64,000 nt of DNA from Cytobacillus dafuensis (lineage in GTDB: Bacteria > Bacillota > Bacilli > Bacillales > Cytobacillaceae), in assembly GCF_007995155.1 (NCBI RefSeq), contig NZ_CP042593.1:3948001-4012000 (forward strand), in the 5' to 3' direction. A program made the translations under genes and the position numbers. Of this stretch, positions 33,137 to 42,518 are shown piece after piece. Within the stretch, counting starts at the first letter, position 1. Each line of letters opens with the position of its first letter. The notes under the pieces are model-generated. The model did no database searches. It worked only from the letters and a program-made list of their open reading frames with translations, and had not been told where the DNA came from.

Positions 33137-34060
33137 TTAATTTTCACAAAAATCAGGGGTTTTAGTATATACCTTACTTCCGACTTGATCAATCTTTAAT
33201 AAGCGGCAGTCCATATGAGGAAGAACACTTCCTAATCCTTCAGCAACAGCAGCTCCCATTCCTTCTTCAGCTAGGCAAAGGACAGTTGGCCCTGCTCCAC
33301 TTAAGGCTACACCAAAGGCACCAAGACGAATTGCTTTGTCTTCAATGATTGTCAAATGTGGCACAATCTCTTTTCGATACGGATGATGATATAAGTCCGC
33401 TTTCATCATTTTTCCAGCAAGCTGCAGATTATTGCTTAATAATGCGGCAATTAGTACATTCCCGATTGCTCCCGCTTGTACAGCCTCATTATATATTAGG
33501 GAGCTAGGCAATATGCCTCTTGATTCCTTTGTTAAAAGCTCATCTCTTGGTACAACCACTATAATATCTAAATTCAAATGAGTAAAAACTTCAGCACATA
33601 CTTCCTCTTCCAATTGGCAGCCGACCACTAATCCACCAAAAAGGGATGCACCTACATTATCCGGATGCCCTTCGATCTTCGAAGCCAATTCCAATTTAGT
33701 CTGCTTCGTTAATTGAAGATTGCAAAGCGAGTCTGCTAATTCAATCCCAGCAACAATAGCGGCCGCACTGGAACCTAACCCTCTAGCAAGCGGGATATCA
33801 CTCTTAACCCTTACTCTACAGCCTGGCAGCTTATGATGATATTGTTTTGCCGTTTCCATGGCAATTTGAAAGATATAATTTGATTCATCTTTTGGAAAAA
33901 CATTTAAATCGTCAGTTAATGGGAGCATCTCCCAATTATCAGCTTTTTCTACCTCTAATGTTAAATAAACATTCAACGCTAATCCTACGGAATCAAAGCC
34001 TGGTCCTAAATTAGCAGAGCTGCCAGGCACTTGAATGATGAGCATTTCACCTTCGCTCAT
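33137..34060 (-). CDS. thrB: Homoserine kinase
   Basis: A 307-residue GHMP-family kinase that phosphorylates homoserine with ATP, the fourth step from aspartate to threonine. The GHMP signature [12 protein letters not shown] lies near residues 90-101, and the C-terminal G-A-G-P-T-V loop near 255 completes the active site. An N-terminal G-P-G-F-D-S segment is present. The ATG overlaps the thrC stop by four bases (ATGA), so translation is coupled in the hom-thrC-thrB operon. Confidence 0.95.
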   Translation of the reverse strand: MSEGEMLIIQVPGSSANLGPGFDSVGLALNVYLTLEVEKADNWEMLPLTDDLNVFPKDESNYIFQIAMETAKQYHHKLPGCRVRVKSDIPLARGLGSSAAAIVAGIELADSLCNLQLTKQTKLELASKIEGHPDNVGASLFGGLVVGCQLEEEVCAEVFTHLNLDIIVVVPRDELLTKESRGILPSSLIYNEAVQAGAIGNVLIAALLSNNLQLAGKMMKADLYHHPYRKEIVPHLTIIEDKAIRLGAFGVALSGAGPTVLCLAEEGMGAAVAEGLGSVLPHMDCRLLKIDQVGSKVYTKTPDFCEN

Positions 34061-35118
34061 ACATGAACAACTCCCTTGATATGCTCAGCTACTGTAAGCT
34101 CATCATTCGGTAAAACGATTGGCTTAATTGGACTGCAATCGATTGCTACATTAGGGTCCTTTAGTCCATTTCCAGTTAAAATGGCAACTACTCTTGTTTT
34201 AAGAGGGATTTTACCGTTTCGAAGCTGCTTATAGATTCCTGCTAACGAAGCACAAGAAGCAGGCTCAGCAAAAATTCCTTCTGTTGAAGCTAGTTTTCGA
34301 TACATACAAAGGATTTCCTCATCACTGACTTCATCGATTTCGCCCTTTGACTCCTCTATTGCTGCACTCGCTAAATGCCAGCTTGCAGGATTACCGATCC
34401 TGATTGCAGTAGCAATCGTTTCCGGATTTTCAAATACCTTATTATGGACAATGGCTGCTGCTCCTTCAGCTTCAAACCCATGCATTCTTGGAAGTCCAGT
34501 TTGCTTTGACTCATGATATTCTTTGAACCCTTTCCAATAGGCACTAATATTGCCTGCATTCCCGACTGGAAGCGCAAGAATATCTGGTGCAGCCCCAAGA
34601 GCATCACAAATTTCAAATGCACCTGTTTTCTGACCTTCAAGGCGGTAAGGATTTACAGAGTTTACGAGAGTAATAGGCTCCGTCTCACTAATTTTTCTTA
34701 CCATTGCTAAAGCATGGTCGAAGTTTCCTTCGATTGAGATAATCTCCGCTCCATACATCACAGCCTGTGCAAGCTTACCCATGGCTATTTTTCCTTCTGG
34801 GATCACTACGATGCACCTGAGTCCTGCTCTTGCGGCATAGGCTGCGGCCGCTGCAGAAGTATTACCCGTAGATGCACAGATTATGGCGTCGCTGCCTTCT
34901 TCCTTCGCCTTCGCTACAGCCATAACCATGCCACGGTCTTTAAACGAACCAGTCGGGTTGGCTCCTTCTGTTTTGACATAAAGATCAATGCCCCATTCAT
35001 CAGATAGCTTATCAAGCCTAATTAATGGCGTATTTCCTTCGTTTAATGTAAGCAACGGTGTATGCTCATTAACAGGTAAGTACTCTTTATATGTTTTTAG
35101 AAGACCTTCCCATCTCAT
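34057..35118 (-). CDS. thrC: Threonine synthase
   Basis: A 353-residue PLP-dependent fold type II enzyme that converts O-phosphohomoserine to threonine. The PLP lysine is in G-S-F-K-D-R-G-M near residue 60. The phosphate-binding loop is A-S-T-G-N-T-S-A near 83-90 and a glycine-rich P-V-G-N-A-G-N loop lies near residue 184. Length equals that of B. subtilis ThrC. It overlaps hom and thrB by four bases each. It is the second gene of the operon. Confidence 0.95.
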   Translation of the reverse strand: MRWEGLLKTYKEYLPVNEHTPLLTLNEGNTPLIRLDKLSDEWGIDLYVKTEGANPTGSFKDRGMVMAVAKAKEEGSDAIICASTGNTSAAAAAYAARAGLRCIVVIPEGKIAMGKLAQAVMYGAEIISIEGNFDHALAMVRKISETEPITLVNSVNPYRLEGQKTGAFEICDALGAAPDILALPVGNAGNISAYWKGFKEYHESKQTGLPRMHGFEAEGAAAIVHNKVFENPETIATAIRIGNPASWHLASAAIEESKGEIDEVSDEEILCMYRKLASTEGIFAEPASCASLAGIYKQLRNGKIPLKTRVVAILTGNGLKDPNVAIDCSPIKPIVLPNDELTVAEHIKGVVHV

Positions 35119-36413
35119 ACATTTGCACTCCCTTCTACCCGATATGAGCTTTCAATTGTTTTAACTGCCTGTAAATCTCTTAATTTAACTAAAATATCCT
35201 CATAATCTTGTAACGATGCTTGATGTGTTACTAAAACAATCTCTGCATACTCTTTTTCTTTCAATGGCATCTGAAGAATCTTTTCGAAGCTTACACGATG
35301 CTCAGAAAAAACGGATGTGATATTTGCAAAGACACCAACTTCATCCCTCACATGCAATCTCAGAAAATATTTGGAGTAAATTTCACTAGGTTCTTTTAGC
35401 TGTTTTTTGTATTGTGGTGTTACAGAGTTTTTTCCAGTTACACCTAAACGCATGTTCTTCATCACACCAACAAGATCGGAAACAACAGCTGTTGCTGTCG
35501 GCAGACTGCCTGCCCCTGGGCCATAAAACATCGTTTCACCGACGGCCTCTCCATAAACATAAACAGCATTAAATTCATCTTGAACTGATGCTAGAGGATG
35601 AGTATCGGCTAATAAAGTAGGCTGAACACTGACATCGACCTTTTCCCCTTCTCGATGAGCAATTCCGATTAATTTCATTGTATAGCCAAGCTGACGTCCA
35701 TATCGAAGATCTTCCTCCGTTATCCGTGTAATCCCTTCAACCTTTACATCATCAAGCTCGATTTTCATTGAAAATCCAAGTGTTGCTAAGATTGTCATTT
35801 TCCTCGCTGCATCAAGCCCTTCAACATCAGAAGTAGGGTCTGCTTCCGCGTAGCCAAGGACCTGTGCCTCCTTCAACACTTCCTCGTAGGCACTGCCATG
35901 CTTGCTCATCTTCGTTAAAATAAAATTGGTCGTCCCATTGACAATCCCCATCATTTTCGTAATCCGATCAGATGCAAGACCATCTACAAGGCTTCTTAAA
36001 ATCGGAATTCCACCCGCTACACTAGCCTCGTAAAATAGATCACATTCATTCTCCGAAGCAATCGTCAGAAGTTCTGAGCCGTGTACTGCCATTAAATCCT
36101 TGTTCGCTGTTACAATATGCTTCCGATTCCTTAAGGCCTTTATCATATAATTTTTCGTTTCTTTCATCCCGCCCATAACCTCAATAATGACATCGATTTC
36201 TGGATCATATAATATTTCATCCGGATCTGTTGTTAACTTCTCATTGTCTATTTTCACAGCACGTTCTTTATTTAAATCCTTTACTAGGATCTTCTTCACT
36301 TTTATTGGACAGCCTACTTGGTGCATAAGCTTATCTTGATGGTTTTCAATAATTTTCACAACACCTGAGCCAACTGTGCCCAGACCTAATAAGCCGATTG
36401 AGATTGCCTCCAC
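35115..36413 (-). CDS. hom: Homoserine dehydrogenase
   Basis: A 432-residue NAD(P)-dependent enzyme that reduces aspartate semialdehyde to homoserine. The G-L-G-T-V-G-S-G-V nucleotide motif lies near residue 10. The catalytic region A-S-V-A-G-G-I-P-I and the G-I-V-N-G-T-T-N segment follow. A C-terminal ACT domain (about residues 350-425) suggests feedback control by threonine. The GTG at 36413 is chosen because AGAGGGG lies upstream and the length then equals that of the B. subtilis enzyme; the frame to 36473 adds 20 residues without homology. First gene of the operon. A fragment of a two-hairpin element lies 115 bp upstream. Confidence 0.94.
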   Translation of the reverse strand: MEAISIGLLGLGTVGSGVVKIIENHQDKLMHQVGCPIKVKKILVKDLNKERAVKIDNEKLTTDPDEILYDPEIDVIIEVMGGMKETKNYMIKALRNRKHIVTANKDLMAVHGSELLTIASENECDLFYEASVAGGIPILRSLVDGLASDRITKMMGIVNGTTNFILTKMSKHGSAYEEVLKEAQVLGYAEADPTSDVEGLDAARKMTILATLGFSMKIELDDVKVEGITRITEEDLRYGRQLGYTMKLIGIAHREGEKVDVSVQPTLLADTHPLASVQDEFNAVYVYGEAVGETMFYGPGAGSLPTATAVVSDLVGVMKNMRLGVTGKNSVTPQYKKQLKEPSEIYSKYFLRLHVRDEVGVFANITSVFSEHRVSFEKILQMPLKEKEYAEIVLVTHQASLQDYEDILVKLRDLQAVKTIESSYRVEGSANV

Positions 36414-36527
36414 TTTCTTACCCCTCTCACCTTGTTCCTTCTGTATGTACATTTGTATTTGTATAGTAGACATTATAGTGTTAATTTCTTTTTTTTACAA
36501 CAGATATTTTCAGACTAATTTGGTTTT

Positions 36528-36553
36528 AAGTGAAACTTCAATCAGTGGGGGCT
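36528..36553. mobile_element. Two-hairpin element, copy 4 (left-end fragment)
   Basis: Only the left terminus survives (AAGTGAAACTTCAATCAGTG and the following G run). It then runs directly into unrelated sequence. Confidence 0.6.
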
Positions 36554-36611
36554 TAACCGCAATCTTATTTTTCCGTTATGCTTGTGGGAGGATTCAAACA
36601 ATAATGGGATG

Positions 36612-37616
36612 CTATTTTTTCAGCCAGCTAATTAATGGAATTTTCATATTTTGGACTGGCACTTCGGCAAATTCATAAAATCCACCTAAAAATCTTTCAT
36701 GATCATCTGTTTGCTGCAGAAACTTTTGCAGCCTTTCTTCGAGCATTTTTTTCTCCTGTTCCGAGCTTGTTCCAAAATATGATTCGATGCAATGAAAATA
36801 ATGAAGCGGAAATAAAATTCGGGAAAAATACAGTCTCCAAGAAAAAGATGATAACGGAACAATGCTTTGATAATCCCTAATAAATTTTCGAAGATCTGGC
36901 TCATATGTTTTAATATTGCGGAAGTACTTTTCTCTCGTCCATTCAGCTATATCCCTTGAAGAATGATCAAAAACCCAGTCCAATGGATTTTTCATATAGT
37001 AGGAGCTTGCCCATGTATCTGGGGTAAACCGATCATGACATATGGTGCCGCTATCTACTAATGATGGCTCATCATCAATTTCTGTGTCTACAAGATACTG
37101 AATAGCATTTTCAGCTATCCCCCGGTAGTATGGAAAGGATTCGAGAAACATCCGATCAAATTCTTGGTCTGGCTGCTGAAACAACATTTCATTCCATACA
37201 TGTTCCATTTGATCTAGCCTTTTTTCCCATAATTGCTTCCAATGTCCGACTCTGGTTATCTTTTTTACTGGAAAGGATACCGATCTCCCTCTGACGTGAA
37301 ACCTTGCAAGCTTCCTGCCAAAATGATTTATTTTTCGGCTTTGCGTTTCCTTATTGATCAGCACACAATATTTTCTATTTTCCCACTCACTAAATTGCTT
37401 GCCATCCTTCGTTTTCAGGAAAGTACTGCAGTATTTTTCACCGTTTTTGACAAGATGATCAGTAAGCATTTCTAATTCAGCAAGCTCCTCATCATTTATC
37501 GCTCCGGTTGGGACAAGGATAAATATTTCTCCTTGCTTCCTGCAAGCACGGTATTTACCTATTCTGATCTCTTCATCCGCTTGAACCCCGTATGAATTTT
37601 TAAGCAGCTTTAACAT
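36612..37616 (-). CDS. yutH: Spore coat-associated kinase-like protein YutH
   Basis: A 334-residue protein of the CotS/YutH group, with a remote protein-kinase/phosphotransferase fold. A D-S-G-T-I-C-H-D segment near residue 189 lies where CotS-type proteins have their catalytic-loop H-x-D region. The first 60 residues form a beta-rich N-lobe-like part, and the C-terminal half is aromatic-rich and helical. In B. subtilis YutH is associated with the spore coat and lies next to hom. It has not been shown to be an active kinase. Single gene, divergent from yutG. Confidence 0.82.
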   Translation of the reverse strand: MLKLLKNSYGVQADEEIRIGKYRACRKQGEIFILVPTGAINDEELAELEMLTDHLVKNGEKYCSTFLKTKDGKQFSEWENRKYCVLINKETQSRKINHFGRKLARFHVRGRSVSFPVKKITRVGHWKQLWEKRLDQMEHVWNEMLFQQPDQEFDRMFLESFPYYRGIAENAIQYLVDTEIDDEPSLVDSGTICHDRFTPDTWASSYYMKNPLDWVFDHSSRDIAEWTREKYFRNIKTYEPDLRKFIRDYQSIVPLSSFSWRLYFSRILFPLHYFHCIESYFGTSSEQEKKMLEERLQKFLQQTDDHERFLGGFYEFAEVPVQNMKIPLISWLKK

Positions 37617-37810
37617 TTCGCACCTCCATTATCCAACTCCTTATCGCAAATATATGAAATGAAATCACAAAACTTGTTCTTTTCTTGAATAAGTGAAGTG
37701 AGTAGGGAAATGATGAATGATGTTCAGCCTTCAAAAGCCTGGCATTAGCATAATTTTCAAAAATAGGGTATATATATATATTGAAACTAATAGGAAAATA
37801 GGTGGAGCCG

Positions 37811-38314
37811 ATGAACGAGGAAAAACGGGCAGACTTGATTGAGCAAACAGCGCGAAAATGGCTGCAAGATCGTGGAGTTAAAATTGAGGATATTGCAAAA
37901 TTAGTCTATTTTCTCCAAGAAAAATATCATCCTAATTTAAAAATGGAGGATTGTGTTGATAATGTTGAGCGAGTCCTCTCCAAAAGGGAAGTTCAAAATG
38001 CCATCTTGACAGGCATTCAACTTGATATGCTAGCAGAAAACAAGCAACTTTTAGAGCCCTTGCAGAAGGTAGTCGAAACCGATGAAGGGCTGTATGGTGT
38101 TGATGAAGTATTAGCTTTATCCATTGTGAATGTTTATGGATCGATTGGATTTACAAACTTTGGTTACATCGATAAGCTAAAGCCTGGGATCTTAAAAGAT
38201 CTAAATGATAAAAGCTCAGGGAAATGTCATACATTTTTAGATGACATTGTTGGAGCAATTGCTGCTGCAGCATCTAGTCGTTTGGCACATAGGGCGAATG
38301 GATCTATGGAGTAG
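37811..38314 (+). CDS. yutG: Phosphatidylglycerophosphatase A-like protein YutG
   Basis: A 167-residue protein of the PgpA-related YutG family. The helical C-terminal region has the patterns V-N-V-Y-G-S-I-G near residue 106 and F-L-D-D-I-V-G-A-I-A-A-A-A near residue 143. An acidic D-D pair in the latter fits a metal-dependent phosphatase. Unlike the Escherichia coli enzyme it has no strong membrane segments, so the membrane lipid substrate is a family assumption. The ATG at 37811 follows GGTGGAG; the GTG at 37802 in the same frame is part of that site. Confidence 0.82.
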   Translation: MNEEKRADLIEQTARKWLQDRGVKIEDIAKLVYFLQEKYHPNLKMEDCVDNVERVLSKREVQNAILTGIQLDMLAENKQLLEPLQKVVETDEGLYGVDEVLALSIVNVYGSIGFTNFGYIDKLKPGILKDLNDKSSGKCHTFLDDIVGAIAAAASSRLAHRANGSME

Positions 38315-38378
38315 GAAGTGGTTATTCCTTCTGCCGCTCTCATCAGCGTAGGTTCGGTTTCATATGCGGCGATGCAAT

Positions 38379-38428
38379 AAAGCAAAACAGGCAGTGACTT
38401 AGTAAGTCGCTGTCTGTTTTGCTTTTCT
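38379..38428 (+). terminator. Terminator of yutG
   Basis: AAGCAAAACAGGCAG / CTGTCTGTTTTGCTT with inner GAC/GTC pairing and a T tail. It marks the end of the conserved backbone before the polysaccharide locus. Confidence 0.85.
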
Positions 38429-38566
38429 TCTCTCATACCTCATTTGGTTGAACAATTAACTAAGATTCGTCATTTCGTTAAAAACGAAAAATAGTTCTAT
38501 ATTAAGAATAAAATAATAACTTAATAAAAAATATGGTTTTAGGCTGACATAGAAAGGAGTTAAAAA

Positions 38567-39355
38567 ATGATCGTAGATATACATAACCATATTTTGTATG
38601 AACTTGATGATGGTCCTCAAAATCAGGATGAAACGATTTTACTTGCCAAACAAGCAGTAGCCTCTGGGATCAGTCACGTTATCGCAACCCCTCATCATAA
38701 ACATCTTCATAATGACCATTTTTATGAAAATGATCCATCAACCATTATATTCATGGTAGAGAAAGTCAATCAAATATTAAAAGAAAACGAAATACCTTTA
38801 ACTGTTTATCCCGGAATAGAATTTCACTTACATGAAAATATTCAATTTGATATCGAAAATAACTTGGAACATTTTTTAACTTTAAACAATACAGGAAAAT
38901 ATTTGTTAATAGAACTTCCGTGCCACTATTATCCATCTTATACAGAAGAGGTTCTCTATGAATTACAAAAAAAAGGGTTTGTTCCGATCCTTGCTCATCC
39001 TGAAAGGAATAAAGTATTAAGAAAAAATCCATCAAAAATTTTTGATATGGTTCAACATGGAATATTAGTCCAGATTACAGCAGGCAGTATAACAGGATCC
39101 CATGGAAGACGTTTAAAAAATTTCTCGCTTCATTTATTAGATCATAACCTAGTTCATTTTGTTGCCTCAGATGCCCACCATCATTCACGTCGAAAATTTG
39201 AACTAATTCATTCCTATGAATATATTGAAAAGTACTATTCCCCGAACTACCGAAATTTTCTTGAGGCAAATACAATCCATGTTTTGGAAGGAACTGACTT
39301 CAAAGTCACCGAGCCTATAATTATTGGAAAAAAGTGGCAGTATTTCTTCAGATAA
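38567..39355 (+). CDS. CpsB/YwqE-type PHP-domain protein-tyrosine phosphatase
   Basis: A 262-residue metal-dependent phosphatase of the PHP superfamily, the type that dephosphorylates bacterial tyrosine kinases controlling capsule or exopolysaccharide chain length. Metal-ligand motifs are visible: D-I-H-N-H at residues 4-8, A-T-P-H-H-K-H near 41-47, the L-A-H-P-E-R segment near 142-147 and S-D-A-H-H-H near 204-209. No cognate kinase/modulator pair is present in the window; it may lie elsewhere. AAAGGAG precedes the ATG. It begins a three-gene plus-strand module with the sugar transferase and the ATP-grasp gene. Confidence 0.88.
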   Translation: MIVDIHNHILYELDDGPQNQDETILLAKQAVASGISHVIATPHHKHLHNDHFYENDPSTIIFMVEKVNQILKENEIPLTVYPGIEFHLHENIQFDIENNLEHFLTLNNTGKYLLIELPCHYYPSYTEEVLYELQKKGFVPILAHPERNKVLRKNPSKIFDMVQHGILVQITAGSITGSHGRRLKNFSLHLLDHNLVHFVASDAHHHSRRKFELIHSYEYIEKYYSPNYRNFLEANTIHVLEGTDFKVTEPIIIGKKWQYFFR

Positions 39356-39465
39356 CCGTTCTCCAATATCAAATGCCGTCAAAACCTAACCATATTTCAG
39401 AAAATTGAATACTATAATATTACAATTAAGCAAGATCCGTATCTCTTTTTTAGGAGGTATTTATT

Positions 39466-40050
39466 ATGAAAAGAATGATAGATTTGATTGTTACTTTCTT
39501 ATTAATACTTATTTTTTCACCAATTATGGTCACGATTGCCATCATAATTTTTATCAGTATGGGCACTCCCATTTTGTTTAAGCAACTTCGCCCTGGCCTT
39601 AGCGGAAAACCATTTTATATTTATAAATTTAGAACAATGATCGAAAAGCTAGATGAAGATGGGAATATGTTGCCGGGGCAGTTAAGATTAACTAGATTAG
39701 GAAAATGGCTAAGAAATTATAGTTTAGATGAATTGCCCCAATTGTTTAATGTAATAAGAGGTGACATTAGTTTAGTTGGGCCTCGCCCCTTATTAATGGA
39801 ATATCTTCCTTTATATACAAAAGAACAAGCTAGGAGGCATGAGGTCAAGCCAGGAATTACTGGTTGGGCTCAAGTTAATGGTCGAAACTCCATTAATTGG
39901 GAAGAAAAATTCAAATTAGATATTTGGTATGTAGACAATCAGTCTATTTCACTTGACCTAAAAATCATGGCCCTAACTATTATTAAGGTCATAAAAAAAG
40001 AAGGAGTCAGTGCTAGAGATCATTACAGTATGGAACGCTTCAAAAAATAA
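39466..40050 (+). CDS. Initiating phosphoglycosyltransferase (monotopic, WcaJ/PglC-type)
   Basis: A 194-residue small monotopic phosphoglycosyltransferase that moves a sugar-1-phosphate from a UDP-sugar to undecaprenyl phosphate, starting glycan assembly. An N-terminal re-entrant hydrophobic helix (8-30) is followed by the catalytic core. Y-K-F-R-T-M lies near 55, D-E-L-P-Q-L near 88 and V-G-P-R-P-L near 102; the G-I-T-G-W-A-Q-V-N-G-R segment is near 130. It is closely similar to the first 195 residues of the fusion protein at 60569-62218, so the locus has two initiating enzymes. AGGAGG precedes the ATG. Confidence 0.92.
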   Translation: MKRMIDLIVTFLLILIFSPIMVTIAIIIFISMGTPILFKQLRPGLSGKPFYIYKFRTMIEKLDEDGNMLPGQLRLTRLGKWLRNYSLDELPQLFNVIRGDISLVGPRPLLMEYLPLYTKEQARRHEVKPGITGWAQVNGRNSINWEEKFKLDIWYVDNQSISLDLKIMALTIIKVIKKEGVSARDHYSMERFKK

Positions 40051-40119
40051 GAAAAGAATACGAAAAATTCTCTAGATAGTACCTATAGATACGTTTTTTC
40101 AATACATTGAGGTGTTTAT

Positions 40120-41187
40120 ATGGAAAAAATCCTGATAACTGAAGTTGGGGCTGCTCCTGCTGAAAATGTTATTAAGTCATGGAATCAATCGTCAGTGAAA
40201 GAAGAAATAATCGGTGTGTCAAGAAATCCGATAAATCTTTTCACTTCCAAAGTTCAAATTAAACGTCACATACCATATGAGTTTGCTTTTGGTAATGAAT
40301 ATAAAAAGGCATTTTTAAAGATATTAGAAAAAGAGAAACCTAGTCTTGCTGTATTTATGAGTGATAGAGAAATTTTGGAAGCATCTAAATTTAGAGAGGA
40401 AATTACTGCAACAGGAACTCAATTATTTATGCCCAGACATGAAGTGATTGAAAAGTGTACAGATAAGTATCAATCTTATATGCTATGGCAAGCAGAGGGG
40501 ATAAAAGTTCCTAAAACAATTGTTATTAATAATAAATTCGACCTAAAGATGGCATTTTCTCAGCTTGGGAATAAGGAAGGGAAAGTTTGGCTTAGATCTA
40601 CAGTTGGAGCAGGAGGAAAAGGTTCATTGCCTACTAGCGACTATGATTTCGCCAAAAATTGGATTGATTCCTATAAAGGCTGGGGAAATTTCACTGCCTC
40701 GGAATTTCTTCAGCCTAATAACACTGTAACATGGTTATCTATTTGGTATGAAGGTGAACTAGTTGTTGCTCAGACGAGGAGAAGAAAATCTTGGGGGTTT
40801 GCAAATCGTACCTTATCTGGTGTGACAGGAATTACAGGAGTGGGAGAAACGTACTCAAATGAGAATGTCAACAGAGTAGCAACGGATACCATATTTGCAA
40901 TTGATAAAAAGCCTCATGGTGTTTATGGTGTAGATATGACATATGATCAGAATGATTTTCCGAATCCAACAGAAATCAACATGCGCTTTTTTACTACCTG
41001 CTACTTCTTTACAGAGGCTGGTTTGAATATGCCAGAGATTTACAAAGACATCGTTATATACAATAAATTCCCTTCCCTTAATAAAAAATTGAATCCACTT
41101 CAAGATGGACTTCTTTGGATTAGAGATATGGATAGAGAACCCATTTTAACAACTGAGGAAGAGATAAACAAAGGTATGCAATCATAA
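40120..41187 (+). CDS. ATP-grasp family enzyme of the polysaccharide locus
   Basis: A 355-residue protein with an N-terminal Rossmann-like domain (residues 1-105) and an ATP-grasp domain (about 110-310). It resembles carbamoyl-phosphate synthase-type ligases: W-L-R-S-T-V-G-A-G-G-K-G near residues 160-171 is the glycine-rich loop over ATP, and P-T-E-I-N-M-R-F near 286-293 supplies Mg2+-binding residues. Such enzymes form an amide or similar bond through an acyl-phosphate, so attachment of an amino acid or acid to a sugar is plausible here. The substrate is unknown. Last gene of the plus-strand module. Confidence 0.8.
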   Translation: MEKILITEVGAAPAENVIKSWNQSSVKEEIIGVSRNPINLFTSKVQIKRHIPYEFAFGNEYKKAFLKILEKEKPSLAVFMSDREILEASKFREEITATGTQLFMPRHEVIEKCTDKYQSYMLWQAEGIKVPKTIVINNKFDLKMAFSQLGNKEGKVWLRSTVGAGGKGSLPTSDYDFAKNWIDSYKGWGNFTASEFLQPNNTVTWLSIWYEGELVVAQTRRRKSWGFANRTLSGVTGITGVGETYSNENVNRVATDTIFAIDKKPHGVYGVDMTYDQNDFPNPTEINMRFFTTCYFFTEAGLNMPEIYKDIVIYNKFPSLNKKLNPLQDGLLWIRDMDREPILTTEEEINKGMQS

Positions 41188-41220
41188 AAAGGATGGAGAT
41201 TCTCCATCCTTTTGTTTTTC
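41186..41220. terminator. Terminator at the convergence of the two glycan modules
   Basis: AAAAGGATGGAG / CTCCATCCTTTT around a three-base loop with T on the plus side. It separates the plus-strand module from the long minus-strand run. Confidence 0.85.
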
Positions 41221-41264
41221 CTTTTCATTCCACAGTAAAATATTTTGTATACTCAGCCCTTTAT

Positions 41265-42518
41265 CTATGGTAATTTTCCATAGTTAAAATAAGAAATTCG
41301 ATTATCTTTAACTTCTATACAATTTCTAGTATCAAAAATTACTGGTTTTTTCATTAAATGAATGATTCTATTTTCCGAAATATCCTTAAACTCATTATGA
41401 TCAGTCAATACTAAAATACACTCAGCATCCGTAATCGCTTCTTCAAAGCTTGTTAACTTGGTTTCTATTTGGTTTTGATTTACATGAGGGTCATATACTG
41501 CTATATGGTATCCTTCTAACTGTAGTAGTTTCAATACACTCACCGCAGGACTTTCACGTACATCATCATTATTACCTTTATAACTTAATCCGAATACGGC
41601 TATTTTCGTATTAACATTAGGTACCAATTTTTTTACTTTTTCGATAACAAAGGAAGGCATTGAGTTATTAATCTCTCTAGCATTTGAAATTAATACAGAT
41701 TGATTAGGTGCTTTTTCAATAATGAAATACGGGTCAACGGCAATACAGTGTCCACCTACACCAGGGCCTGGTAAGTGCAGATTCACTCTTGGATGGAAGT
41801 TAGCAAATTTAATTACTTCGAGGGCATCGATGTGGAGATGATCACAGATTTTTACAAGCTCGTTCACTAGAGCAATATTAACATCACGATAAGTATTCTC
41901 CATTAGCTTGACCATTTCTGCATTTACTGTAGTAGTAGTTAGAATAGTTCCTTTTACAAAAGTTTTATATACATCCGCTGCTTTCTGTGCTGAATGCTCA
42001 TTAACACCTCCTACAATTCTTGAGTTTTCTACTAATTCAGTTAAAATTCGACCGGGGAGTACTCGCTCAGGACAATAAGCCAAGTATATATTTTCCCCAA
42101 CTCTCCATCCTTCCTCTTGAAAAATTGGAACAATCTTATCATCAATCGTTCTAGGCGGAATGGTCGATTCTATAATGATGACATTATCCTGTTTAATAAA
42201 AGGTAAAATGGCTTTCGTTGCCTGAAGGACATAATCAATATTAGCGATATTGTCACTATTAATCGGTGTTGGAACAGCTATGATAAAGCAATCGGCATTG
42301 GTCGGCTCTAATTGAGCACGTAGCTTCCCCTGTGCTACAGCTTTCTGAACAGCATCCTCTAAGCCTGTTTCCTCTATATGGATTTTCCCTTGATTTAGTT
42401 TCTCAACAATCATCGGATTAATGTCAACACCAATTACATCCCATCCAGCACTAGCAAATATTGCTGCTGTTGGGAGTCCTATATAACCTAGCCCAATCAC
42501 ACAAAGACTTTTTGACAT
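41265..42518 (-). CDS. UDP-N-acetyl-D-mannosamine dehydrogenase (WecC-like)
   Basis: A 417-residue nucleotide-sugar dehydrogenase that oxidises the C6 alcohol of a UDP-sugar to a uronic acid using two NAD+. The NAD motif G-L-G-Y-I-G-L-P is at residues 9-16. The central domain has the T-x-E-x2-K region (V-N-A-E-M-V-K-L-M-E-N) and the catalytic cysteine in G-G-H-C-I-A-V-D-P near residue 255. The C-terminal domain has the G-L-S-Y-K-G segment near 318. Overall it resembles the ManNAc (WecC) branch more than UDP-glucose dehydrogenase, but substrate is inferred. No WecB-type epimerase lies in the window. Last gene of the minus-strand run; it abuts the GT4 gene. Confidence 0.85.
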   Translation of the reverse strand: MSKSLCVIGLGYIGLPTAAIFASAGWDVIGVDINPMIVEKLNQGKIHIEETGLEDAVQKAVAQGKLRAQLEPTNADCFIIAVPTPINSDNIANIDYVLQATKAILPFIKQDNVIIIESTIPPRTIDDKIVPIFQEEGWRVGENIYLAYCPERVLPGRILTELVENSRIVGGVNEHSAQKAADVYKTFVKGTILTTTTVNAEMVKLMENTYRDVNIALVNELVKICDHLHIDALEVIKFANFHPRVNLHLPGPGVGGHCIAVDPYFIIEKAPNQSVLISNAREINNSMPSFVIEKVKKLVPNVNTKIAVFGLSYKGNNDDVRESPAVSVLKLLQLEGYHIAVYDPHVNQNQIETKLTSFEEAITDAECILVLTDHNEFKDISENRIIHLMKKPVIFDTRNCIEVKDNRISYFNYGKLP

